Assembly: GCA_028705705.1 (NCBI GenBank)
Contig: JAQWCZ010000024.1
Span: 1 to 13,762 of the forward strand
Origin: Paludibacter sp.
GTDB lineage: Bacteria; Bacteroidota; Bacteroidia; Bacteroidales; Paludibacteraceae
DNA length: 13,762 nucleotides
Direction: 5' to 3'
The translations under genes and the position numbers were made by a program. Shown here in pieces: positions 7,130 through 13,762 of the stretch. Position 1 is the first letter of the stretch. Every line of letters begins with the position of its first letter. The notes beneath the pieces are model-generated. The model ran no database searches and was not told the DNA's origin. It was given only the letters and a program-made list of their open reading frames with translations.

Positions 7130-7903
7130 ATGGAAATTGTAATCATTAGCTTTGCGGCTTTTCTGACCGCCATTTTGACGTTCTTCTCTGGTTTCGGACT
7201 GGGAACCATTTTAGCACCGGTATTTGCCATTTTCTTTCCAATCGATGTAGCCATAGCGCTTACAGGCGTCGTGCATTTTTCAAACAATCTGTTTAAAATG
7301 GCTCTGGTAGGTAAAAATACGGATAAAACGGTGTTACTTCGTTTTGGCATTCCGGCCATAATCGCTTCGTTTGCGGGGGCTTGGACATTGATACGTATCA
7401 CCAACCTGCCGGTATTATATACATACGAGTTATGGGGAGGAAGTTTTGACATTACCCCTGTTAAACTGATTATCGCTATTTTACTAATTGTTTTTTCCCT
7501 GTTGGAAATTGCACCGGCTTTTCAGAAGCTTCAATTTGATAAAAAGAAACTGATTGCCGGTGGATTACTCAGTGGGTTCTTCGGTGGATTGGCAGGCATA
7601 CAGGGCGCCATCCGCAGTGCTTTCCTTATTAAAAGCGGACTTTCGAAAGAAGCTTATATTGCTACAGGGGTCATGATTGCCAGTCTGGTGGATTTCACCC
7701 GGATTACGGTCTATGCCAGTCGTTTTGCTGATGCGGGATTACACGAAAATGTACCCTTATTGCTGGCAGCCAGTCTCTCTGCTTTTGCAGGGGCTTTTAT
7801 CGGTAAAAAATTACTGAAAAAGACAACACTGAAAAGCATTCAATTGATTGTAGCTGTATTTCTAGTGCTGATTTCAATCGCGCTGGGTATTGGTTTGATT
7901 TAG
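7130..7903 (+). CDS. TauE/SafE-family membrane permease (TSUP)
   Basis: Members of this family are inner-membrane carriers, some linked to export of sulfite, sulfoacetate or other organic anions. The 257-residue protein has about eight hydrophobic segments in two similar halves. The first half carries GFGLGTILAP (21-30) and the second GLLSGFFGGLAGIQGA (145-160), the paired glycine-rich repeats of the family, followed by an R-x-x-F-L segment. Length is normal (about 250-270). The ATG at 7130 starts directly in the first helix. It lies 149 bases after sua5 on the same strand and converges with the kdpE-like gene 39 bases later. I found no good TAnnTTTG box before it, so it may depend on read-through from sua5. 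No sulfur genes are near, so the substrate is unknown. Confidence 0.88.
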   Translation: MEIVIISFAAFLTAILTFFSGFGLGTILAPVFAIFFPIDVAIALTGVVHFSNNLFKMALVGKNTDKTVLLRFGIPAIIASFAGAWTLIRITNLPVLYTYELWGGSFDITPVKLIIAILLIVFSLLEIAPAFQKLQFDKKKLIAGGLLSGFFGGLAGIQGAIRSAFLIKSGLSKEAYIATGVMIASLVDFTRITVYASRFADAGLHENVPLLLAASLSAFAGAFIGKKLLKKTTLKSIQLIVAVFLVLISIALGIGLI

Positions 7904-7942
7904 AATATGACCCCTTCATGAGAATTATAACACTTTAAATCT

Positions 7943-8626
7943 CTATTCCCCCCGAAACCGGTAACCAATCCCCGACTCAGTGATCAGATACCTTGGCTTT
8001 GCCGGGTCCTCTTCAATCTTCTTTCTCAGTTGGGCCACAAACACTCTTAGATACTGAGGTTGATCAGCATAATGGTGTCCCCATACTTCCTTTAAAATAA
8101 AGGCATGCGTTAACACCCGGCCTTCGTTCTTTGCTAAAAGCGTCAATAATGAATATTCTGTTGTTGTTAACTTGATAATTTCATCATTGAGTATTATCAA
8201 ATGTCTTGAAAGATCAATTTTTAGATTTCCAAAATCCAGCACGACTTCCTGATCATTTTTATTTTTACGATTTGCTGCCCTGATACGAGCTACCAATTCA
8301 CCCGTTCTGAAGGGCTTTGTCAGATAATCATTTGCACCCGAATCCAACGCCTGAACAATATCATCTTCGGAATTCCTGACCGATAAAATGATGATTGTGC
8401 GTGTGTACCATTCCCTTAATTTTAACAAAACATCCAATCCATCAGCGTCAGGCAATCCAAGATCAAGTATAATCACCGATGGGCTGACCGAAGCAGCCAA
8501 AACATATCCTTCTTTTGCAGTTGAGGCTTCATAAACCTTATACCCGCTAGCCGACAAAGTAATTTCCAGCAATCTTCTTATCTGAACTTCATCATCTATG
8601 ATTAATATTTTATCCAATTGATTCAT
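7943..8626 (-). CDS. kdpE: KdpE-like response regulator (OmpR/PhoB family)
   Basis: The 227-residue protein is a two-domain transcription factor. The receiver domain has the acidic pair D11-D12, phospho-acceptor D55 in IILDLGLPD, S82 and K104 (YLTKPF). The C-terminal winged helix (about 128-225) ends in PQYLRVFVAQLRKKIEEDP and RYLITESGIGYRF. This ending is the KdpE signature and the reason to prefer KdpE over other OmpR-type regulators. In E. coli, KdpE switches on kdpFABC at low K+. Here no kdp transporter genes are in the window, and the nearest transporter is trkH, so the targets may include trkH or kdp genes elsewhere (inference). Its ATG overlaps the kinase stop by four bases (ATGA), which implies translational coupling. 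Confidence 0.92.
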   Translation of the reverse strand: MNQLDKILIIDDEVQIRRLLEITLSASGYKVYEASTAKEGYVLAASVSPSVIILDLGLPDADGLDVLLKLREWYTRTIIILSVRNSEDDIVQALDSGANDYLTKPFRTGELVARIRAANRKNKNDQEVVLDFGNLKIDLSRHLIILNDEIIKLTTTEYSLLTLLAKNEGRVLTHAFILKEVWGHHYADQPQYLRVFVAQLRKKIEEDPAKPRYLITESGIGYRFRGE

Positions 8627-10128
8627 GATAATTTTTCAAGGTCATTTATAATTGATATCTCTACCGGTATTTCTATTTCAAAAGCAGCTCCTCCTAAGGG
8701 GTGATTATAAACAACTACATTCCCTTTATGAGCTTCAACAAAACCTTTGACAATTGATAAGCCTAATCCTGTTCCTCCAGTTTTGACGGATTTCCCCCTG
8801 TAAAACTTATCAAAAACATGAGCGATTATCTCAGGAGAGAATCCATTACCCTGATCTTTAATCATAATCAGGAGCTTTTCATCCGACAAACGAACAGAGA
8901 TATTAATATCCGTGTGCTGCGGAACATATTGAGTGATATTAAGTAAAAGATTGTGTATGGCCTGCTCAATCAACCCGAAATCAATTTTCACCATCGGTAA
9001 TTCATCAGGGATATTGATGATAAGATGGTAAAATTGTAATTCCTGCTTTAAGGTTTTCATTACTTCATTGATCACATCATGAAAATCATACCAGTTGAGT
9101 TTTAGGGTTAAATGACCTGATTCAAGTCTGGAGATATTCAGAAGATTCTCAATCAGCTGATTCAAACGAATAGAAGCAATATTGATTTCACCTAAAAGTT
9201 GCTGTTGAACCTCTCTGGGATATTGTTCTGACATCAAAGTGTCAGTAGCTCCTAAAATAGCAGTTACCGGAATTCTGAATTCATGTGATACTGAGTTGAA
9301 CAATGTCTTGTAAAGTTTGTCCGATTCATCCAAAATAAGAGCTTTCTGGGCTATCCCGTTTAATATTTCCCTCTCAAACCTTCCCGATATTTGTCCAAGA
9401 TAAGCCTCCCAAAACTGCATTTCGTCTTCAGAGAATTTATTCTGCTGCTGTAAAACAATCATGCCGGTTTTCATGTGATTTCCAATCATTGGATAATACG
9501 AATAACGATTATTCTGATAAAGAAGGAAATAGCGACCTCCGGGTTCAGATCGTTTAAAACAATCTAACATACCAATAATCTCATCATGAGGCATTTTAAC
9601 TTTAGTTAGTGCTTCTTCCTGTGTAAAAGCATTGATGTCATCCAGAAGAAAAACAAAAGAATCGGCATGAAAATATTTTCTGATCCCACCGACAATCATC
9701 TTTTTTAATTCCCCTACATCATTCTCTTCTGACAAACTTTTTGTTAGCTGGTATAAAGCTTGCGTTCTTTCTTCCCTTTGCTTGATAATTGATTCCCGCT
9801 GTCGTACCTGAGAGGTTAATACTCCATTTAACAATGCTACAATAAAAAACATGACAAACATTAGTAAATCTTCTGTATTATTAATGTGTAATGTGAAGTG
9901 TGGAGGAATGAAGAAGAAATTCCATATCAGGGCACTGAGCGTAGAGGCCAGCAGTACAGGTCCGGTACCATAACTGAACGCAAGAACCGAAACAACAAAA
10001 AGCAAGACGAATGACACCACACGATAACCTGCAAAATCACTGATAAAGTAACAAATCAGACTCGCTACTATTACAATAAACGTAATGATGAGATATTCAT
10101 GCCAGGAGGAAGAAAAATATCTTTTCAT
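8623..10128 (-). CDS. KdpD-like sensor histidine kinase lacking the N-terminal KdpD/Usp domains
   Basis: The 501-residue protein matches the C-terminal half of KdpD. It has four close-set membrane helices (about 11-29, 37-53, 56-72 and 87-103) with WNFFFIPPHFTLHI (69-82), the DUF4118 hallmark. A coiled linker (105-130) and a GAF-like region (about 130-255) follow. The dimerisation domain has phospho-acceptor H282 in SHEFRIPVTAI, and the ATPase domain has N393/N397, D425-Q-G-N-G, FDKFYRG and GGTGLGLSIV. The roughly 390-residue N-terminal KdpD and Usp-like part of the E. coli protein (894 residues) is absent. The frame runs up to an ATG at 10164, but a -7 box at 10154-10161 lies inside that extension; ATG 10128 is therefore chosen. 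It is coupled to kdpE by an ATGA overlap and lies downstream of trkH. Confidence 0.9.
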   Translation of the reverse strand: MKRYFSSSWHEYLIITFIVIVASLICYFISDFAGYRVVSFVLLFVVSVLAFSYGTGPVLLASTLSALIWNFFFIPPHFTLHINNTEDLLMFVMFFIVALLNGVLTSQVRQRESIIKQREERTQALYQLTKSLSEENDVGELKKMIVGGIRKYFHADSFVFLLDDINAFTQEEALTKVKMPHDEIIGMLDCFKRSEPGGRYFLLYQNNRYSYYPMIGNHMKTGMIVLQQQNKFSEDEMQFWEAYLGQISGRFEREILNGIAQKALILDESDKLYKTLFNSVSHEFRIPVTAILGATDTLMSEQYPREVQQQLLGEINIASIRLNQLIENLLNISRLESGHLTLKLNWYDFHDVINEVMKTLKQELQFYHLIINIPDELPMVKIDFGLIEQAIHNLLLNITQYVPQHTDINISVRLSDEKLLIMIKDQGNGFSPEIIAHVFDKFYRGKSVKTGGTGLGLSIVKGFVEAHKGNVVVYNHPLGGAAFEIEIPVEISIINDLEKLS

Positions 10129-10153
10129 TCTATATCTTCTGAATATTTTCATA

Positions 10154-10184
10154 CAAAAATACATGAATTAAAACATTCAACAAC
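10154..10184 (-). promoter_or_regulatory. Promoter for the kinase-kdpE pair
   Basis: On the minus strand GTTG (10184-10181), a 19-base spacer and TATTTTTG (10161-10154) form the best two-part Bacteroidetes promoter in the window, with one mismatch in the -33 box. Transcription would begin near 10147, about 19 bases before the ATG at 10128. It would allow the regulator pair to be expressed apart from trkH. Confidence 0.55.
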
Positions 10185-10224
10185 AGTTTCGCAGTTTTTA
10201 TTACAAACCCTTTTCTCAGGTGGA

Positions 10225-11799
10225 TTATGGGATTTTGGGATTGGCTCCTAAAAAAGCAAAACGAAATAATGCCAACACAGGAAAAATCTCCAGTCTACCT
10301 ACCCACATTTGAAAAATATAAATGATCTCTACAACCGGATGCATCCCCGGATCAGTAATGCCCACCGATAGTCCGGCTGTGGATTGTGCTGAAACAGATT
10401 CAAACAAGGCATCAAAGAAAGTATAATTGTCGGGCAAAAAAAAAGTGGTAAGAAAAGCAGAGATTAAAATGACGAGCAAAAATGTCAATGCAAATATGCC
10501 CGTATTATTCAGTTCTTCATTGATTTCATCCGGCATCATTACTTTCTGATCAAATTTCATTGTTTTAATCATATTGGGAGAAAAAAAAGATTTTTTAATA
10601 TGCCAGCGGATACCTTTCAAAAGAAATACCACTCGGTATATTTTCAGCCCCCCGACAGTACCTCCCCATGCCCCACCGATGACCATGGCCCCAAAAATGA
10701 TCATCAAAAAAGAACGATCATCCCACAAATGAATATTTGAAGTCTGCCATCCTGTCGTAGAAATAGCGCTTATATATTGAAAAACGCCTTCCCTGAATGG
10801 TTCCTGAACTGAAGGGGAATACGTTAATAATACAGAAAGGATAAGACTTCCAAAAAAGAAACAAATCAGTAAAGATCGGGTCTGTATATCTCTCCATATT
10901 TCGTTTATTTTACCGTTATAAAAGATTCTGAAATAAAATGGCAGTGAAAAAGACCCGAGAATCATAGGCAAAAGATGCAACATCTCCATCCCTGCCGAAT
11001 GGTAACCCGCAATGCTATCGTCGAGGGTGCTAAAGCCACCGCTAGAAAGTCCGCACATAGCATGATTGATGGCATCAAACACATTGTCAGCCAGCGGATA
11101 TTCAGGCAATATCAACCATGTTCCTATAATTAAATAAATTATGGTGATGCCGGTAATGATTGCATAAGATTTCCAGATCCCCTTTGCCGTATCAATCACT
11201 TTATTGCGAAGATTGATTCCTGTCGATTCAGAACGATACAGCAGCTTCAGGCTTCTCCCGGAGATATGTTTCACCATCGTCAAAGCCAATACAATAAAAC
11301 CTGCACCACCTATCCATTGTGCAAATGACCGGTAAAACAACAGTGTTTTCCCTATCGAAGGTTCATGTACCGACATCGTCAATCCCGTGGTAGTAAACGC
11401 ACTCATACTTTCAAACAAACAATGGAGAGGATTATTGAAGTAAAGTATACTCGATGTATAATCTGCACCTACAGAGACAAAGGATTGGATAACCTCACAA
11501 GGAGTGATGTAAGAGATGACAAAAAACGGCAATCCTCCCACCATGGTCATAAAAAGCCAGCCCAAAGCTGCAATAATATACCCATGATTATACTGAGGCT
11601 CAATCGCATTTCGAAACAGGAAGTTAATTCCCTTACCGAAAAGAAACGAAAATACAGCAGAAATCAAGAATCCAAGTGATGAATACCATTCACCATAGAT
11701 GAAACCAACAAACACCGGGACAATAAGTATGAATCCCATCAGGGAAAGCAGGTTTCCCAATTCCTTTAAAACTATCTGATAAGTTCTATTATATCTCAT
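10225..11799 (-). CDS. trkH: TrkH/KtrB-type potassium uptake channel subunit
   Basis: TrkH is the membrane pore of the Trk system, which takes up K+ together with a cytoplasmic NAD/ATP-binding TrkA ring. The 524-residue protein has the four selectivity-filter loops in order: T136-T-T-G139, S252-S-G-G255-FST, S347-T-T-G350 and S473-T-A-G476. The conserved GGAWGGTVGGLKIYR (375-389) carries the basic residue below the pore. The glycine that each filter loop requires is present in all four. Length is that of TrkH (about 480-520) rather than the shorter KtrB. No trkA/ktrA gene is in the window, so that partner must be elsewhere. It is 60 bases upstream of the kinase start frame on the same strand, which suggests regulation by the KdpDE-like pair. 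Confidence 0.95.
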   Translation of the reverse strand: MRYNRTYQIVLKELGNLLSLMGFILIVPVFVGFIYGEWYSSLGFLISAVFSFLFGKGINFLFRNAIEPQYNHGYIIAALGWLFMTMVGGLPFFVISYITPCEVIQSFVSVGADYTSSILYFNNPLHCLFESMSAFTTTGLTMSVHEPSIGKTLLFYRSFAQWIGGAGFIVLALTMVKHISGRSLKLLYRSESTGINLRNKVIDTAKGIWKSYAIITGITIIYLIIGTWLILPEYPLADNVFDAINHAMCGLSSGGFSTLDDSIAGYHSAGMEMLHLLPMILGSFSLPFYFRIFYNGKINEIWRDIQTRSLLICFFFGSLILSVLLTYSPSVQEPFREGVFQYISAISTTGWQTSNIHLWDDRSFLMIIFGAMVIGGAWGGTVGGLKIYRVVFLLKGIRWHIKKSFFSPNMIKTMKFDQKVMMPDEINEELNNTGIFALTFLLVILISAFLTTFFLPDNYTFFDALFESVSAQSTAGLSVGITDPGMHPVVEIIYIFQMWVGRLEIFPVLALFRFAFLGANPKIP

Positions 11800-11821
11800 A
11801 ATTTCAATCTTTTACACCCAC

Positions 11822-11842
11822 AAACACCGCTCAGAAGTGTTT
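11822..11842 (-). other. Small hairpin in the trkH leader
   Basis: AAACAC (11822-11827) and GTGTTT (11837-11842) form a perfect 6-base stem with a 9-base loop, inside the predicted trkH leader between the -7 box and the ATG. It could be an RNA structure or an operator half-site pair; chance is also possible at this length. Confidence 0.3.
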
Positions 11843-11852
11843 TATGCGACTG

Positions 11853-11860
11853 CAAATGTA
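11853..11860 (-). promoter_or_regulatory. Bacteroidetes -7 box for trkH
   Basis: On the minus strand it reads TACATTTG followed by CA, a perfect TAnnTTTG. It predicts a start near 11846 and a leader of about 47 bases before the ATG at 11799. No TTTG -33 box is found at 19-21 bases. Confidence 0.62.
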
Positions 11861-11922
11861 ATTTTGAAATTATAAAGATTTTATAAAGAAATATCGTGTA
11901 AACATAAAGATAATATTACAGA

Positions 11923-11937
11923 TGTCACTATTCACTA
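11923..11937 (-). repeat. Short heptamer repeat at the M23 peptidase stop codon
   Basis: On the minus strand the stop codon begins TAGTGAA followed by TAGTGAC, two near-identical heptamers, giving tandem TAG TGA stops. The 9-mer TAGTGAATA is the same as at the stop of the membrane protein gene (1941-1949). Confidence 0.5.
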
Positions 11938-12903
11938 ATCAAACATCTGCCCTGCATTATTACTCAATTGCACCATTTGGTCATATTCTTCGGGACTTAA
12001 ATCGAGAAAGTAAAATTGTTGGGGATTCATGACTTTACCACGATGATGTACTTCATAGTGCAGGTGTGGTCCGGTTGACTTACCTGTACTCCCTACCGTT
12101 CCTATTACATCTCCGCGATTTACCTTTTGCCCTACCCTTACCCGGATCTGGTGCATGTGTCCGTACAATGTTATATAACCAAAACCATGATTGATTTCTA
12201 CAGTGTTACCATATCCCTGTCTCCAACCTGCTAAACGAACTGTTCCGTTGCCTGTGGCATAAATTTCTGTCCCGATGGACGCTGTAAAGTCCATCCCTTC
12301 GTGAAACCGCCTCGTTCTGTAAACAGGGTCTATTCGCCAACCAAAACCGGAAGCAGTACGGGTTAAATCTTTATTGAGTATGGGCTGAATTGCCGGAATA
12401 TGTTTCAGCATTTCTTCCTGGTTGCTGGCCAATTTTACCAGTTCGTCATAAGATTTCGATTGGATGTACAATTGTTTTTTTAATTCGTTGTACTTTTGCG
12501 TGGTAGAGACTGCAATTTCCGAGTTTGTCATCGACAGCAATTGTCTGTAATACTCAGCATTTCCGGCTGTTGACTTGCGAATCGAATAAGGAATCGGATC
12601 GGCTTGAAAAATAACACGATAGAGATTATCATCCCGCTGTTGTAAATCAGTCAGGATTTCATCCACCTCATCCATGTTACGTTCGAGCAACTTATATTGC
12701 GCATGAAGCCTGTTCTTTTCCTGAATCAGTTGCACTTCTTCCGGCGAATGTACCAACGAAACGAAAATGAAGAAAAATACAACCCCCAGCGACACGCCGG
12801 AAAACAAATGAATTAATAAGCGCTTCAACTTAAAAAGCAGGGTATTGTCTGTTTCCTCGTAACTCAGGGTTTCAGGGTTGAAGTAATATTTCTTCTTCGC
12901 CAT
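11935..12903 (-). CDS. Membrane-anchored M23 peptidase (LytM-type peptidoglycan endopeptidase)
   Basis: M23 enzymes are zinc endopeptidases that cut cross-links in peptidoglycan, or act as activators if the site is dead. This 322-residue protein has a short basic cytoplasmic start, one membrane helix (about 36-52) and a coiled coil (about 55-95). A linker to about 180 leads to a complete M23 domain (185-295). The zinc ligands are all present: H201 and D205 in HEGMDF, and H282 in GPHLHYEVH; H249 (YGHM) and H280 are the other active-site histidines. It is therefore probably an active hydrolase facing the periplasm. It is divergent from alaS, with the two -7 boxes only 12 bases apart, and has its own box at 12946-12953. 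Its exact role (growth, division or shape) cannot be told. Confidence 0.94.
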   Translation of the reverse strand: MAKKKYYFNPETLSYEETDNTLLFKLKRLLIHLFSGVSLGVVFFFIFVSLVHSPEEVQLIQEKNRLHAQYKLLERNMDEVDEILTDLQQRDDNLYRVIFQADPIPYSIRKSTAGNAEYYRQLLSMTNSEIAVSTTQKYNELKKQLYIQSKSYDELVKLASNQEEMLKHIPAIQPILNKDLTRTASGFGWRIDPVYRTRRFHEGMDFTASIGTEIYATGNGTVRLAGWRQGYGNTVEINHGFGYITLYGHMHQIRVRVGQKVNRGDVIGTVGSTGKSTGPHLHYEVHHRGKVMNPQQFYFLDLSPEEYDQMVQLSNNAGQMFD

Positions 12904-12945
12904 GATTTTTAGCTCAATTTTAAACTTTTATCGTGCAAGTTGGTG

Positions 12946-12953
12946 CAAAAGTA
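12946..12953 (-). promoter_or_regulatory. Bacteroidetes -7 box for the M23 peptidase gene
   Basis: On the minus strand TACTTTTG followed by CA matches TAnnTTTG exactly, and lies 42 bases before the ATG at 12903. A -33 match is lacking. It is back to back with the alaS box. Confidence 0.65.
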
Positions 12954-12965
12954 ATAAAAATGAAG

Positions 12966-12973
12966 TATTTTTG
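12966..12973 (+). promoter_or_regulatory. Bacteroidetes -7 box for alaS
   Basis: TATTTTTG followed by CA is a perfect TAnnTTTG. It gives a predicted leader of about 47 bases before the ATG at 13027. The best -33 candidate, TTGG at 12940-12943, has a 22-base spacer and is weak. Confidence 0.65.
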
Positions 12974-13026
12974 CAGTCCTTTAACTGGATTTTACCATTT
13001 ATTATAAGATTAAAATGTTAATATAA

Positions 13027-13762
13027 ATGACTTCACAGGAAATTCGTCAATCATTTCTCGATTTTTTCGCATCGAAAGACCACAAAATTGTACCTTCAGC
13101 TCCCATGGTTATCAAAGACGACCCGACTTTGATGTTTACCAATGCCGGCATGAATCAATTCAAAAATATCATACTCGGTAATGACCCAATCAAATATCCA
13201 AGGGTTGCCGACTCACAAAAATGTCTGCGCGTAAGTGGAAAACACAATGACCTGGAAGAAGTTGGTCACGATACCTACCACCATACGATGTTCGAAATGC
13301 TGGGTAACTGGTCTTTTGGCGATTATTTCAAAAAAGAAGCCATCGAATGGGCTTGGGAATACCTGACGGAAGTACTGAAGTTAGATAAAGACCGCCTTTA
13401 TGTTACGGTGTTTGAAGGATCTCCATCCGAAGGACTTTTGCGTGATGACGAAGCTGCTGAAATCTGGTCACAGTTCCTGCCGGCCAAACGCATCATCAAC
13501 GGCAACAAAAAAGATAATTTCTGGGAAATGGGCGATACCGGTCCCTGTGGACCTTGTTCCGAAATCCATATCGACATCCGTGATGATGATGAAAGAGCTA
13601 AGATCGATGGACTAACCCTTGTGAATGGAAGTCACCCTCAGGTAATTGAAATCTGGAACAACGTATTCATGCAATACAACCGCAAAGCCGACAGCTCATT
13701 AGAAGAACTGCCTGCTAAGGTAATCGACACCGGTATGGGATTCGAGCGCCTTTGCATGGCTA
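13027..13762 (+). CDS. alaS: Alanyl-tRNA synthetase, N-terminal 245 residues, rest outside window
   Basis: AlaRS charges tRNA-Ala and edits mischarged Ser and Gly. The frame runs from the ATG at 13027 to the window edge without a stop; the full enzyme has about 870 residues, so only the first part of the class II catalytic core is here. Clear family segments are [11 protein letters not shown] (37-47), then [30 protein letters not shown] (motif 2 region), [19 protein letters not shown] and [12 protein letters not shown]. The fragment ends in DTGMGFERL, which leads into motif 3. Residues facing the active site, such as the R in [10 protein letters not shown] and the E in GPCSEI, are kept. The gene is single-copy and housekeeping in all bacteria. 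It is divergent from the M23 peptidase gene. Confidence 0.97.
   Translation, partial: MTSQEIRQSFLDFFASKDHKIVPSAPMVIKDDPTLMFTNAGMNQFKNIILGNDPIKYPRVADSQKCLRVSGKHNDLEEVGHDTYHHTMFEMLGNWSFGDYFKKEAIEWAWEYLTEVLKLDKDRLYVTVFEGSPSEGLLRDDEAAEIWSQFLPAKRIINGNKKDNFWEMGDTGPCGPCSEIHIDIRDDDERAKIDGLTLVNGSHPQVIEIWNNVFMQYNRKADSSLEELPAKVIDTGMGFERLCMA

Noticed and set aside
7123..7452. A 109-codon minus-strand frame
   Set aside because: It is antisense to the first half of the TauE/SafE permease and shows no motifs.
7904..7942. Convergent terminator between the permease and kdpE genes
   Set aside because: Only a 4-base stem (GAGA/TCTC) with a long loop is visible; not enough to call.
13400..13615. A 71-codon plus-strand frame
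   Set aside because: It is a second frame within alaS, which has strong conserved motifs throughout.

Overview
This window is ordinary chromosomal sequence from a member of the Bacteroidetes, most likely order Bacteroidales. The evidence is AT-rich DNA, little or no Shine-Dalgarno sequence before starts, a HAD phosphatase of the Bacteroides BT0820 type, and perfect TAnnTTTG boxes (the Bacteroidetes sigma-factor -7 element) before eight of the nine inferred transcription units. I see no prophage, IS element, CRISPR array, tRNA or rRNA. Fifteen protein genes fill almost all of the window, no gene-free stretch exceeds 150 bases, and the two edge genes are cut by the window.

Left part (1-2972). 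A sodium:solute symporter (minus strand, C-terminus beyond base 1) is divergent from a plus-strand operon. That operon holds recR (recombinational repair), a four-helix membrane protein of unknown function, a small HAD phosphatase and a GNAT acetyltransferase. It converges, with only 4 bases between stop codons, on a minus-strand sugar operon (5914-2977) transcribed as nucleotidyltransferase, galE, manA. This operon makes or interconverts sugar nucleotides and sugar phosphates for glycan synthesis. It is divergent from a two-domain Sua5 threonylcarbamoyl-AMP synthase (tRNA t6A modification), which is followed by a TauE/SafE-type membrane permease.

Middle and right part (7943-11799). A minus-strand potassium block holds a TrkH-type K+ channel subunit, a KdpD-like histidine kinase and a KdpE-like response regulator. 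The kinase has only the C-terminal half of classical KdpD (membrane DUF4118-like region, GAF-like region, kinase); the N-terminal KdpD and Usp domains are missing, and no kdpFABC genes are present in the window. The pair probably senses or controls K+ or turgor, with its N-terminal sensory module, if any, encoded elsewhere. Upstream lie a membrane-anchored M23 cell-wall endopeptidase and the divergent 5' part of alaS.

Several starts were moved inward from the longest reading frame (recR, GNAT, sua5, kinase). In recR, sua5 and the kinase, the promoter -7 box lies inside the would-be N-terminal extension. The most unusual non-coding signal is a set of period-7 arrays directly after three stop codons (about 1941-1975, 6982-7023 and 11923-11937). 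I see no clearly new multi-gene system. The best leads are the heptamer arrays and the split KdpD/TrkH arrangement.
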